DNA of 39,036 bases from Lysobacterales bacterium (GTDB lineage Bacteria > Pseudomonadota > Gammaproteobacteria > Xanthomonadales > Rhodanobacteraceae). The stretch is from contig JAATFF010000071.1 in assembly GCA_015655335.1 (NCBI GenBank), positions 1-39,036 on the forward strand, in the 5' to 3' direction. Under the pieces are notes generated by a model. It did no database searches. It saw only the letters and a program-made list of their open reading frames with translations, and was not told the DNA's origin. The translations under genes and the position numbers were made by a program. Positions within the stretch are counted from its first letter, which is position 1; every line of letters starts with the position of its first letter. This document shows, piece by piece, positions 1-7,230 of this stretch.

Positions 1-89
1 AACTCGTCTACCGGACCGTAGCAGCGACATGAATTCGCCATTACGATCCAGCTTTCCAGCTTTGCCAATGGTTACCCTTGGCGGTCAAC

Positions 90-175
90 TGGTGGAGGGA
101 GGTGGATTCGAACCACCGAAGGCGTAAGCCAGCAGATTTACAGTCTGCCCCCGTTGGCCGCTTGGGTATCCCTCC
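90..175 (-). tRNA. tRNA-Tyr (GTA)
   Basis: Read on the minus strand, this is an 86-nt class II tRNA with an encoded CCA (bases 90-92). The acceptor stem pairs GGAGGGA (175-169) with TCCCTCC (100-94), and the TTCGAATC T-loop core is present. The anticodon stem is GCAGA/TCTGC around the loop CTGTAAA, giving anticodon GTA (139-141). The long variable arm fits tRNA-Tyr. It has its own promoter just upstream. In many gammaproteobacteria tRNA-Gly and tuf follow, but bases 1-89, downstream of this gene, show no second tRNA. Confidence 0.96.
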
Positions 176-189
176 AACAAAGAACGGCT

Positions 190-218
190 ATTGTGTGGAT
201 CGGGGCCTTGTGTGTCAA
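190..218 (-). promoter_or_regulatory. Sigma-70 type promoter of tRNA-Tyr
   Basis: On the minus strand a perfect -35 box TTGACA (213-218) and a -10 box CACAAT (190-195, four of six consensus bases) are separated by 17 bases. The tRNA 5' end lies 14 bases beyond the -10 box, which leaves room for a start site and a leader of about 7 nt, as expected for a tRNA gene. This is the clearest promoter in the window. Confidence 0.75.
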
Positions 219-279
219 CACCTTGACGACCCGAAACAGCCGGATTTTCGAGATTTTCCAACGCTAAGGACGTCGCGGT

Positions 280-768
280 TCAGTCGTTTCCGGCACCGCG
301 CGTATCGACCAGCTTCTCCATGCTCTTGGAAAGCTCGAGTAGATGTAATGCTTTCTCTTGCAGATGCCGCTCATTGTCGTCACGCGGCGTCCATGGAGGC
401 ACTGGTGTGGGCTTGCCGTCGGGTTTATCCAGCGCAACGAATACCATCACGCAACTCGTCGCCAGACGCTCATCGCCCGTGCGCAAATCGCGCGCAAGCA
501 CGTCTACGGCCATCTGCATGCTTGAGGTGCCGGTGTGGATCAATTTGGCGCGCACGCTCACCAGATCGCCAATCAGAATCGGCTTGACGAATTGAATGCC
601 GCTCACCGCCGCAGTCACGCAATAGGCCCCGCTCCAACCCACGGCGCACGCATAGCCGGCTTGGTCGATCCATTTCATCACCATGCCGCCATGCACTTTG
701 CCGCCGAAATTAACGTCGGTGGGTTGCGCAAGGAAACGGAACGTCACTTCGTGCTGCTGGCCTGACAT
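280..768 (-). CDS. Hotdog-fold acyl-CoA thioesterase (YciA/BACH-like)
   Basis: This 162-aa protein has the single hotdog domain of the acyl-CoA thioester hydrolases, which cleave acyl-CoA to free acid and CoA in the cytosol. The signature NFGGKVHGGMVMKWIDQAG lies at about residues 19-37, with the HGG and the WID acid expected in the family. The start at 768 was chosen because GGAGA lies 5 bases upstream and the conserved domain begins there; an in-frame start at 810 has no such site. It precedes tRNA-Tyr on the same strand with no visible terminator between. The family is clear; the preferred acyl chain cannot be read from the sequence. Confidence 0.88.
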   Translation of the reverse strand: MSGQQHEVTFRFLAQPTDVNFGGKVHGGMVMKWIDQAGYACAVGWSGAYCVTAAVSGIQFVKPILIGDLVSVRAKLIHTGTSSMQMAVDVLARDLRTGDERLATSCVMVFVALDKPDGKPTPVPPWTPRDDNERHLQEKALHLLELSKSMEKLVDTRGAGND

Positions 769-809
769 GCGATCTCCAACGGACTGAGCCAACGACTCGG
801 AAAGCCACA

Positions 810-1307
810 TTATGCCCGCTTGCCGGGCAGCGCCGGCAAAGTCAGCGCCATGGGGGTTGTCAGTACGCCATGGGGCGAGAGCCCTTCAGGTCCGGTCGCG
901 CGAAAACCCAAACGCATATAGACCGACACCGCGCAGCGAGTGGCGTTGAGCGTGAAATACCGTGTATTCGCGCGCCGCACCGGATCCTGCAGCGTCCGTA
1001 ACCATAGCTGTCGTGCGTACCCGCGACCTTGATAACGCGTGCCGACAAAAAAATGGACGAGATGGCTGTCATCACGCATGGCCGACACACCCACCAGCAC
1101 ATCATCCAGAAAACCGAGATAAAAGCGCTGCCCTTCGATGATTTTCTCGCGCAGCACCTTGGCGCTAAGACGCAAAAGCAAGGCTTGCCCCGCTTCGCGC
1201 GGCTGATCGGGAAGTATCCAACGACGCGTTACACGGCGAATCAACACGCCGATGGCTCGTGCATCATCCGGCTTCGCAAGTCGTATACGTAACGTTGGCT
1301 GGCACAT
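810..1307 (-). CDS. GNAT-family N-acetyltransferase
   Basis: This is a GCN5-related acetyltransferase of about 165 aa. The acetyl-CoA pyrophosphate loop is seen as RYQGRGYARQLW in the middle of the protein, and the C-terminal part carries a typical GNAT element (AVSVYMRLGFRATG). Proteins of this type move an acetyl group from acetyl-CoA to an amine of a small molecule or protein; the acceptor cannot be told here. The ATG at 1307 is preferred because homology begins just after it. A GTG at 1334 would add nine residues, and neither has a strong ribosome site. A terminator separates it from ychF upstream, so it should have its own promoter. Confidence 0.8.
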   Translation of the reverse strand: MCQPTLRIRLAKPDDARAIGVLIRRVTRRWILPDQPREAGQALLLRLSAKVLREKIIEGQRFYLGFLDDVLVGVSAMRDDSHLVHFFVGTRYQGRGYARQLWLRTLQDPVRRANTRYFTLNATRCAVSVYMRLGFRATGPEGLSPHGVLTTPMALTLPALPGKRA

Positions 1308-1356
1308 TCGAAAATCTGCAGCGGTAGACCGCACCTGACGAGAAGCATAGCGTCAT

Positions 1357-1382
1357 GAAAAAAGCCCCGCATGTGCAGGGCT
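1357..1382 (-). terminator. Rho-independent terminator after ychF
   Basis: On the minus strand, the arms 1382-1375 and 1370-1363 form a GC-rich stem (AGCCC paired with GGGCT, one internal mismatch, then GC paired with GC) around a 4-base loop. A run of six T follows (1363-1358). It lies about 20 bases after the ychF stop, so it probably ends the pth-ychF transcript. Confidence 0.85.
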
Positions 1383-1403
1383 CTGTGGACATTGCGGGCA
1401 GGC

Positions 1404-2495
1404 TCAAACGTTGAACAAGAAGTGCAATACATCGCCCTCTTTGACGATGTATTCCTTGCCTTCCTTGCGCAGGCGCCCGGCCGCCGCCGCGCCGGTCTCG
1501 CCTTTGTATTGGATAAAGTCGTCGTAACCGATGGTCTCGGCGCGAATGAAGCCTTTTTCGAAATCGGTGTGGATCACGCCAGCGGCTTGCGGCGCCGTGG
1601 AACCGGCCTTCACCGTCCAGGCGCGCACTTCCTTCACGCCAGCCGTGAAGTAGGTCTGCAAACCGAGCAACTTGTAACCGGCGCGGATCACACGATTGAG
1701 GCCAGGTTCTTCCAAACCGTAGCTGGATAGCATTTCGTCGCGATCGGCATCGTCGAGCTGCGACAGCTCTTCTTCGATCGCCGCACATACCGGCACCACT
1801 TCGGCGCCCTCGGCCTCTGCGCGGGCGCGCACGGCATCGAGATGCGGGTTGTTTTCGAAACCGTCTTCGCGCACGTTCGCGATGTACATCAGTGGCTTGA
1901 GGGTCAACAGGAAGAGATCGCGTACCAGCGCTTTTTCTTCGTCGTCCAGGCCAAGGCTGCGCGCCGATCGGCCGTCGTTGAGGCCGGTAGCGAGCTTCTG
2001 CAGCACCGGCTTTTTCGCCAGTGCTTCCTTGTCGTTCGCCTTGGCTGCGCGCTCGGCGCGGTTCAACGCTTTCTCGACCGAATCTAGGTCGGCTAGGGCC
2101 AGTTCGGTATCGATTGTTTCGATATCCGCGATCGGATCGACCTTGCCGGCTACGTGCACGATGTCGCTGTGTTCGAAGCAGCGCACGACATGGGCGATCG
2201 CATCGACTTCGCGAATGTGCGCCAGGAATTTATTGCCCAGACCCTCACCTTTCGACGCGCCGGCAACGAGTCCTGCGATATCGACAAACTCCACCGCCGT
2301 CGGAATCAGTTTCTGCGGCCTGACAATGTCGGCCAGTGCGTTGAGACGCGGATCGGGCACCGGCACCACACCCACATTCGGCTCGATCGTGCAGAACGGA
2401 AAGTTCGCCGCGGCAATGCCGGCTTTGGTCAGCGCGTTGAACAGGGTTGATTTGCCGACGTTAGGCAGGCCGACGATGCCGCATTTGATGCCCAT
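1404..2495 (-). CDS. ychF: Redox-regulated ATPase YchF (Obg-family)
   Basis: The protein is 363 aa, the same length as the E. coli protein. It opens with the P-loop GLPNVGKST (residues 9-17), followed by the switch motif DIAGLV. A coiled-coil arm lies in the middle and a C-terminal TGS domain begins at about residue 280 ([16 protein letters not shown]). YchF is an Obg-family NTPase with a preference for ATP; it binds ribosomes and is linked to oxidative stress control. The gene lies 60 bases after pth, an arrangement kept across gammaproteobacteria, and is followed by a terminator. Confidence 0.97.
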   Translation of the reverse strand: MGIKCGIVGLPNVGKSTLFNALTKAGIAAANFPFCTIEPNVGVVPVPDPRLNALADIVRPQKLIPTAVEFVDIAGLVAGASKGEGLGNKFLAHIREVDAIAHVVRCFEHSDIVHVAGKVDPIADIETIDTELALADLDSVEKALNRAERAAKANDKEALAKKPVLQKLATGLNDGRSARSLGLDDEEKALVRDLFLLTLKPLMYIANVREDGFENNPHLDAVRARAEAEGAEVVPVCAAIEEELSQLDDADRDEMLSSYGLEEPGLNRVIRAGYKLLGLQTYFTAGVKEVRAWTVKAGSTAPQAAGVIHTDFEKGFIRAETIGYDDFIQYKGETGAAAAGRLRKEGKEYIVKEGDVLHFLFNV

Positions 2496-2555
2496 GGTTT
2501 GGATCCGGAAATAAAAATCGTAGAGAAGGGAATAGTAAAACCGGTGTCGAACCGG

Positions 2556-3140
2556 TCAACGACTCTCTGATGTATGGAGCTGCTGCATCGCTTTATCGAA
2601 TTGCCCATCGACCGCCAGTGGCAGCACGTCGAGCGCACGGGCGACCCCATCGAGCATGGCGTCCTCGTCTTTCACGGACGGACGACCCAGCACCCAGGGA
2701 GTTACTTGATCGCGATGACCGGGATGACCGATGCCGATGCGCAAGCGATGGAATTTGCCATGCCCGAGGTGGGCGATGATGTCGCGCAGACCATTCTGGC
2801 CGCCATGGCCGCCGTCGAACTTCATCCGCACAGTGCCGGCCGGAAGGTCTAGATCGTCATGCGCGACCAGGCATTCCTCTGGCTCAATCTTGTAATAGCG
2901 CAGGGCCGACGCCACCGCGATGCCGCTTTTGTTCATGAACGTGGCCGGCCTCAGCAACCATACCGGTTCGCCGCCGAGGCGCAGCTTGCAGGTTTCGCCG
3001 TGCAGCTTGCCATCGAAACCGAAGCGCGCACCGTGACCCGCTGCCAGGGCGTCAACAAACCAGAACCCGGCGTTGTGCCGGGTTCTGAGGTATTCGGCAC
3101 CGGGATTGCCCAGTCCGACAATGAGTCGTAAGCCTGTCAT
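2556..3140 (-). CDS. pth: Peptidyl-tRNA hydrolase
   Basis: This enzyme releases tRNA from peptidyl-tRNAs that drop off the ribosome. The 194-aa sequence has the family opening LIVGLGNPGAEY with Asn12, the catalytic His22 in RTRHNAGF, and the acid in AHDDLDLPAG near residue 95; these correspond to E. coli Asn10, His20 and Asp93. The substrate-binding stretch GGHGGQNGLRD is also present. It sits between rplY and ychF, with a short palindromic repeat separating it from rplY. Confidence 0.97.
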   Translation of the reverse strand: MTGLRLIVGLGNPGAEYLRTRHNAGFWFVDALAAGHGARFGFDGKLHGETCKLRLGGEPVWLLRPATFMNKSGIAVASALRYYKIEPEECLVAHDDLDLPAGTVRMKFDGGHGGQNGLRDIIAHLGHGKFHRLRIGIGHPGHRDQVTPWVLGRPSVKDEDAMLDGVARALDVLPLAVDGQFDKAMQQLHTSESR

Positions 3141-3164
3141 ATGCGAGATGACCGCAAGACCGGC

Positions 3165-3202
3165 CCCTCACCCTACCCTCTCCCCAGAAGGGAGAGGGGG
3201 AA
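3165..3202 (+). repeat. CCCTCTCCC-type palindromic repeat, copy 1
   Basis: Bases 3176-3184 (CCCTCTCCC) pair perfectly with 3190-3198 (GGGAGAGGG) around a 5-base loop. The palindrome is preceded by CCCCTCACCCTA, the usual lead-in of a short intergenic repeat I know from Xanthomonadales genomes. It lies between rplY and pth. No T-run follows on either strand, so it is not a textbook terminator. A related copy is at 20716-20741. Confidence 0.7.
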
Positions 3203-3220
3203 GTCAGGTGCCGTAGCGGC

Positions 3221-3892
3221 TTACTTCTTGGCGTCCTTGGCGGGCGCAGCGTCGGCAGCCGGCTTGGCTTCGCCTTCGGCACCCTCGGCAGCCGGAGCCG
3301 CATCGACTTCTTCCTGCACGTAAGCGGCGGTGACCACTGCCACGTCGTGATCGGCACCCAGATGCAGCGCAACGATTTCCACGTTGGTCGGCAGCTTGAG
3401 TTCCGACAGATGGACGATGTCGCCCGGCTTCAGGTCCGTCAGGTCCAGATCGATGAACTCCGGCAGATCCTTCGGCAAGCAGGAGATTTCCACTTCCGTC
3501 ATGTTGTGCGAGATGACCACGCCAGCGGTCTTGCCAGCCGGCGACTTTTCCTGGTTCAGGAAGTGGATCGGCACGTTCACGCGGATCGCTTCGTTCTCGT
3601 TGATGCGCTGGAAGTCCATGTGCAGCATCTGCAGCTTGAACGGATGCTTCTGCCAGTCACGCACCAGCACCTTCTGCACCTTGCCATCGATATTCAGGTC
3701 GAGCACCGAGGAGAAGAACCACTCGTGCTTGGCGGCGAGCAGGATGGTGTTGTGCTCGATCTGGATGCTCTCGGGCGCTTGGCCCGCACCGTATACAACT
3801 GCAGGCACGAAAGCCGTACGACGCAGGCGGCGGCTCGCACCTTTCCCCTCGTCTTTGCGGCTTTGCGCCAGAATCTCATGAGTCTTAGCCAT
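3221..3892 (-). CDS. rplY: 50S ribosomal protein L25 (long CTC form)
   Basis: The product is 223 aa, the two-domain general-stress (CTC) form of L25 rather than the 94-aa E. coli form. Residues 1-95 are the 5S-rRNA-binding L25 domain (SRKDEGKGASRRLRR near the start, then FVPAVVYG). The rest is the TL5 beta domain, ending in a low-complexity Ala/Glu/Lys tail. The ATG at 3892 is chosen over a GTG at 3922 because AAGG lies upstream and family proteins begin MAKxHEI-like. It follows prs, separated by a terminator, so part of its expression should be independent. Confidence 0.95.
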   Translation of the reverse strand: MAKTHEILAQSRKDEGKGASRRLRRTAFVPAVVYGAGQAPESIQIEHNTILLAAKHEWFFSSVLDLNIDGKVQKVLVRDWQKHPFKLQMLHMDFQRINENEAIRVNVPIHFLNQEKSPAGKTAGVVISHNMTEVEISCLPKDLPEFIDLDLTDLKPGDIVHLSELKLPTNVEIVALHLGADHDVAVVTAAYVQEEVDAAPAAEGAEGEAKPAADAAPAKDAKK

Positions 3893-4006
3893 TTCAGTAT
3901 TGCCTTGGTTTGGAGAAACCACCTCGCGGCGGCCGGGTTGACTCTCCCGCGACCAGAAGAGCCGTAGTGCCCGCGATTGCGGGCGGAAAAGCGCTCAATC
4001 ATAAAG

Positions 4007-4040
4007 GAAAAAGCCGCCGACGGCCTGAATGGCCTGCGGC
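4007..4040 (-). terminator. Rho-independent terminator after prs
   Basis: On the minus strand GCCGC (4040-4036) pairs with GCGGC (4017-4013), with an inner GGCC/GGCC pairing around ATTCA, followed by five T (4012-4008). It lies about 30 bases after the prs stop. Confidence 0.75.
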
Positions 4041-4071
4041 AGCCCTCTTCCCAGCCCCATTCCTCGGGCGA

Positions 4072-5028
4072 TTAATCGATATACAAGGAGCTGACCGACT
4101 CGCCAAAGGCAATGCGGCGGATCGTCTCGGCCAGCAGTTCGGCCACGGAAAGCTGGCGGATCTTGGTGCAGGCCAGGGCGTCATCCCGCAGCGGCAGCGT
4201 ATTGGTGACCACCAATTGGTCGAGCTGGGAACCCTCGATATTGCGGATCGCCGCGCCCGACAGCACCGGATGCACGCAATACGCGACCACTTTGCGGGCG
4301 CCACGCTCCTTCAGGGCGGCGGCGGCGGCGCAGAGCGTGCCGGCGGTGTCGACGATGTCGTCCACCATCACGCAGGTTTTGCCTTCGACATCGCCGATGA
4401 TGTTCATCACCGTGGCCACCTTGGCCTTTGGGCGGCGCTTATCGATGATGGCTAGGTCCGCATCGTCCAGCCGCTTGGCGATGGCGCGGGCGCGTACCAC
4501 GCCGCCCACGTCCGGGCTGACCACGATGAGGTCGTCCATGCTGTGGTTGCGCCAGATGTCCGCCAACAGGATCGGCGAGGCATAGACGTTGTCCACCGGC
4601 ACATCGAAAAAGCCCTGGATCTGGTCGGCGTGCAAGTCCACTGTCAGCACGCGGTCCACGCCGGAGGTGCCGATCAGGCGGGCCACCAGCTTGGCCGTGA
4701 TCGGCACGCGCGCGGAGCGCGGGCGGCGATCCTGCCGGGCGTAGCCGAAATAAGGGATGACCGCGGTGACGCTGGCGGCCGAGGCACGCTTCAGCGCATC
4801 GACCAGGGTCAGCAGCTCGAACAGGTTTTCCGCACTCGGCGCGCCCGTGGGCTGCAGCACGAAGACTTCCTGGCGGCGGACGTTCTCTTCGATCTCGATC
4901 TGCACTTCGCCGTCGCTGAACTTGCCGACGAGTGCCTTGCCTAGCGGCACGCCCAGTCGGTGAGCAACGTCTTCGGCCAGGGCGCGGTGCGCGTTGCCGG
5001 CAAACAGCATCGGGCTGGACGTATCCAC
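4072..5028 (-). CDS. prs: Ribose-phosphate pyrophosphokinase (PRPP synthetase)
   Basis: PRPP synthetase transfers pyrophosphate from ATP to ribose-5-phosphate, feeding nucleotide, histidine and tryptophan synthesis. The 318-aa protein matches the bacterial class I enzyme (E. coli 315 aa). Visible motifs are [15 protein letters not shown], the ATP-site stretch [11 protein letters not shown], the catalytic [14 protein letters not shown] and the PRPP loop [12 protein letters not shown]. It lies 33 bases downstream of tRNA-Gln, so the two are probably transcribed together from upstream; a terminator follows it. Confidence 0.98.
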   Translation of the reverse strand: MDTSSPMLFAGNAHRALAEDVAHRLGVPLGKALVGKFSDGEVQIEIEENVRRQEVFVLQPTGAPSAENLFELLTLVDALKRASAASVTAVIPYFGYARQDRRPRSARVPITAKLVARLIGTSGVDRVLTVDLHADQIQGFFDVPVDNVYASPILLADIWRNHSMDDLIVVSPDVGGVVRARAIAKRLDDADLAIIDKRRPKAKVATVMNIIGDVEGKTCVMVDDIVDTAGTLCAAAAALKERGARKVVAYCVHPVLSGAAIRNIEGSQLDQLVVTNTLPLRDDALACTKIRQLSVAELLAETIRRIAFGESVSSLYID

Positions 5029-5061
5029 GGTTGTTTCCTCAGAAACCAGGCCATTGAAAAA

Positions 5062-5138
5062 TGGCTGGGGCGGCAGGATTCGAACCTGCGCATGCGGGAA
5101 TCAAAATCCCGTGCCTTAACCAGCTTGGCGACGCCCCA
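5062..5138 (-). tRNA. tRNA-Gln (TTG)
   Basis: This 77-nt minus-strand tRNA has an encoded CCA (5062-5064). Acceptor TGGGGCG (5138-5132) pairs with CGCCCCA (5072-5066). The anticodon loop TTTTGAT is closed by CGGGA/TCCCG, giving anticodon TTG (5102-5104), and the T-loop contains GGTTCGAATCC. Its place between ispE and prs is kept across gammaproteobacteria. The gap to ispE is only 29 bases and shows no convincing promoter. Confidence 0.96.
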
Positions 5139-5167
5139 GTGTTACTTAATTTGTAGTTTGCTTCCGA

Positions 5168-6553
5168 TCAGCCGGCCGCGCCATGCCGCGACAGCGCTCG
5201 ATGCAAGGGCGACAGGCCTACGCCTTCGACCACCCAAGCCGTGAACGTTGCCGGACAGCGCCTGACGATTGTCTCAGCCTGTTCGATCGTTCCCGTTTCG
5301 AGGAAAACGCAACCACCACTGCCGGAAAGCCGTGCATGGCCATGGCCTCCAAGCCAGTCGAGCGCGGCAGCCACCCGCGGGTGACGCGCGCGAACAACCG
5401 GCTCAAATGCGTTTTCCAGCGTTTCGCCGGAAGCAAAGGATGAAATTGTCGCCGGGGCGGCATTTCGTGTCAATTCAGAAGCTTGAAATAAATCGGTGGC
5501 GGACACGTGTTCGTGTGTGTCGAGCACCGCGTACCAACGCTTCGGCAGGCTAATGGACTTGAGACGTTCGCCCGCACCTGTCGCCCATGCCGAGCGTCCA
5601 CGTACGAACAAAGGTGCGTCGGCATCCAGTTCGCGTCCGAGTTCGGCCAGTTCGTCCACGCTTGCGTCGCACTTCCACAGTTCGTTGAGCGCCACCAACA
5701 CCGTGGCCGCATCGGAGCCGCCACCACCGAGGCCACCACCGATCGGGATACGTTTTTCGATCTCGATATCCACCCCTGCACGAACATCCGCATGCGCGCG
5801 CAGCAATGTCGCCGCCCGCACTAGCACATCGTTCTCTGCCGGAATGCCGGGCACATCGGTCAAACGATGAATTTCGCCGTCTTCGCGCACACGCAATCGG
5901 ATCTCGTCACCCCAGTCGAGCAATCGAAATACCGTCTGCAGTTCGTGATAGCCATCCTCGCGCTGCCCGATGATGCGAAGAAACAAATTGAGCTTGGCGG
6001 GCGCGGGCCACACCGTCCATTCGTTTGCCGCGGACGGCGAAAGTTTGCGCGACATGAAGACGCGCAACGCGTCGGGAAATCCGTTTTCGCGATCGCGGTC
6101 GCGCGCATACGCGAAGGCAGGATTGTGTTTGTTGACGACGGTAAATCCATGCTTGGCGTAGAACGGCGCGTTCCATGACACATCGGCCAACGTGCCCAGG
6201 TCAACGCGGCGATAACCTGCTGCCCTCGCCCAGTAGCAAGCATGCTCCAGCAGCGCCGCGCCGATACCGCGTCGGGTGTAATCGGGCAGTACGTCGATCT
6301 CGGCGATGCCGATCACGTCGCCGCCGTGCTCCGTATCCAGCCAAACGAAACCGACCGGCTCGTTGCTTTCATCGTCCAGCGCCATCCAAACGAGGCCACG
6401 CTGAATTGCTTCTTCGAGCTGCTCGGGCGGAATCGATAGGGCGGCGTAAAACGGCCATACAGGGTGCTGGCGAAACATCTGCACGGCTGCGCGCTCAATG
6501 GCGCAGATAGCGTCGACGTGCGTCGTGGCAGCGCGTTCGATACGAAATGACAT
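5168..6553 (-). CDS. ispE: GNAT acetyltransferase fused to 4-diphosphocytidyl-2-C-methyl-D-erythritol kinase (IspE)
   Basis: One continuous frame of 461 aa (numbered from a TTG four codons upstream, 465 aa) joins two complete domains. Residues 5-175 form a GNAT acetyltransferase with the acetyl-CoA loop YTRRGIGAALLEHA and a complete C-terminus. Residues about 183-465 form IspE, the GHMP kinase that phosphorylates CDP-methylerythritol in the MEP isoprenoid pathway. This part matches the 283-aa E. coli enzyme end to end: Lys191 in PAPAKLNLFL, the ATP loop PIGGGLGGGGSDAA, and Asp315 in DADAPLFV. The linker is about seven residues. An in-frame ATG at 6055 (Met171) could start IspE alone, but no Shine-Dalgarno precedes it and it still falls in the GNAT tail. 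The ATG at 6553 is chosen; the TTG at 6565 is possible. IspE is normally a separate protein. Confidence 0.92.
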   Translation of the reverse strand: MSFRIERAATTHVDAICAIERAAVQMFRQHPVWPFYAALSIPPEQLEEAIQRGLVWMALDDESNEPVGFVWLDTEHGGDVIGIAEIDVLPDYTRRGIGAALLEHACYWARAAGYRRVDLGTLADVSWNAPFYAKHGFTVVNKHNPAFAYARDRDRENGFPDALRVFMSRKLSPSAANEWTVWPAPAKLNLFLRIIGQREDGYHELQTVFRLLDWGDEIRLRVREDGEIHRLTDVPGIPAENDVLVRAATLLRAHADVRAGVDIEIEKRIPIGGGLGGGGSDAATVLVALNELWKCDASVDELAELGRELDADAPLFVRGRSAWATGAGERLKSISLPKRWYAVLDTHEHVSATDLFQASELTRNAAPATISSFASGETLENAFEPVVRARHPRVAAALDWLGGHGHARLSGSGGCVFLETGTIEQAETIVRRCPATFTAWVVEGVGLSPLHRALSRHGAAG

Positions 6554-6621
6554 GGATGACTGCAAGGATTCGGCAAATGCCGCGACATCAACAAGCGTAA
6601 TGCATGTGCATCACGGAATGC

Positions 6622-7230
6622 TCACTGCATGCTCCAGGATTCGATCGCCAGCTTCACCTTATAGGGTGGCTTCTCCGCAAAAACCTTGGTCGGTAGCGGT
6701 GGCTGGCGCGTATTGTCCCAGGCGGGATAGCTGACCGCCCAACCATCCTGCTGCAACAGCGAAGGCAGCTTGTCGTCACCGAAACTCACTTCCGCAGCGC
6801 TGCCTTTGGCGCGCACGCCCAGCACCCATGCGCGCAATTCGTCCAGGGGAACATCCCAGCCTAGTGTTCGGCGCATCAACGCTTCGGCGTCCGGTCCGCG
6901 CTGCGCGCCACCATCGACACCTTCCAGAACAGCGCCATCTGCACTGCCGACGAGACGATAGCTTTTACCGGTCACAGGTGTGCGCAAGACGAATTCATAG
7001 TGATCGTCGTTCTGCGCCCACGTCACATTGAGGGTGCCTCCATCGCGACCGTTCGACACGAATAGCCGACCTTGCAGCGTCCAATGATTGGCGTCAGCCA
7101 ACTGCTGCTCGCGTGCCTCTTGCTGAGTTAACGACGCTGTGTCGCCTTTGTTGCGCACAAGCTGTTGCGGCGCGCAGGCAGCCAACAGCAGCGGCGTTAG
7201 CGCTGCGAGAATGCGAAGGGATGATTTCAT
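6622..7230 (-). CDS. lolB: Outer-membrane lipoprotein LolB
   Basis: LolB receives lipoproteins from LolA and inserts them in the outer membrane. The 202-aa sequence starts with a lipoprotein signal peptide ending in LLAAC (lipidated Cys19). The mature part holds NHWTLQGRLFVSNGRDGGTLNVTW, the first beta strands of the LolA/LolB barrel. Its ATG overlaps the stop of the upstream TPR gene by four bases (ATGA), which points to coupled translation. The order TPR-lolB-ispE next to hemA is typical of Xanthomonadales. Confidence 0.93.
   Translation of the reverse strand: MKSSLRILAALTPLLLAACAPQQLVRNKGDTASLTQQEAREQQLADANHWTLQGRLFVSNGRDGGTLNVTWAQNDDHYEFVLRTPVTGKSYRLVGSADGAVLEGVDGGAQRGPDAEALMRRTLGWDVPLDELRAWVLGVRAKGSAAEVSFGDDKLPSLLQQDGWAVSYPAWDNTRQPPLPTKVFAEKPPYKVKLAIESWSMQ

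Noticed and set aside
1..89. Possible second tRNA (such as tRNA-Gly) after tRNA-Tyr
   Set aside because: No cloverleaf or T-loop core could be found in these bases.
3969..3984. Perfect hairpin GCCCGC/GCGGGC in the rplY leader
   Set aside because: Six pairs with no T-run on either strand and no ribosomal-leader pattern that I can recognise. Too little to call a regulator.
6040..6060. Internal ATG at 6055 as a separate start of IspE
   Set aside because: No Shine-Dalgarno is present, and the codon falls inside the GNAT C-terminal strand. It is not excluded, but the fusion is the simpler reading.
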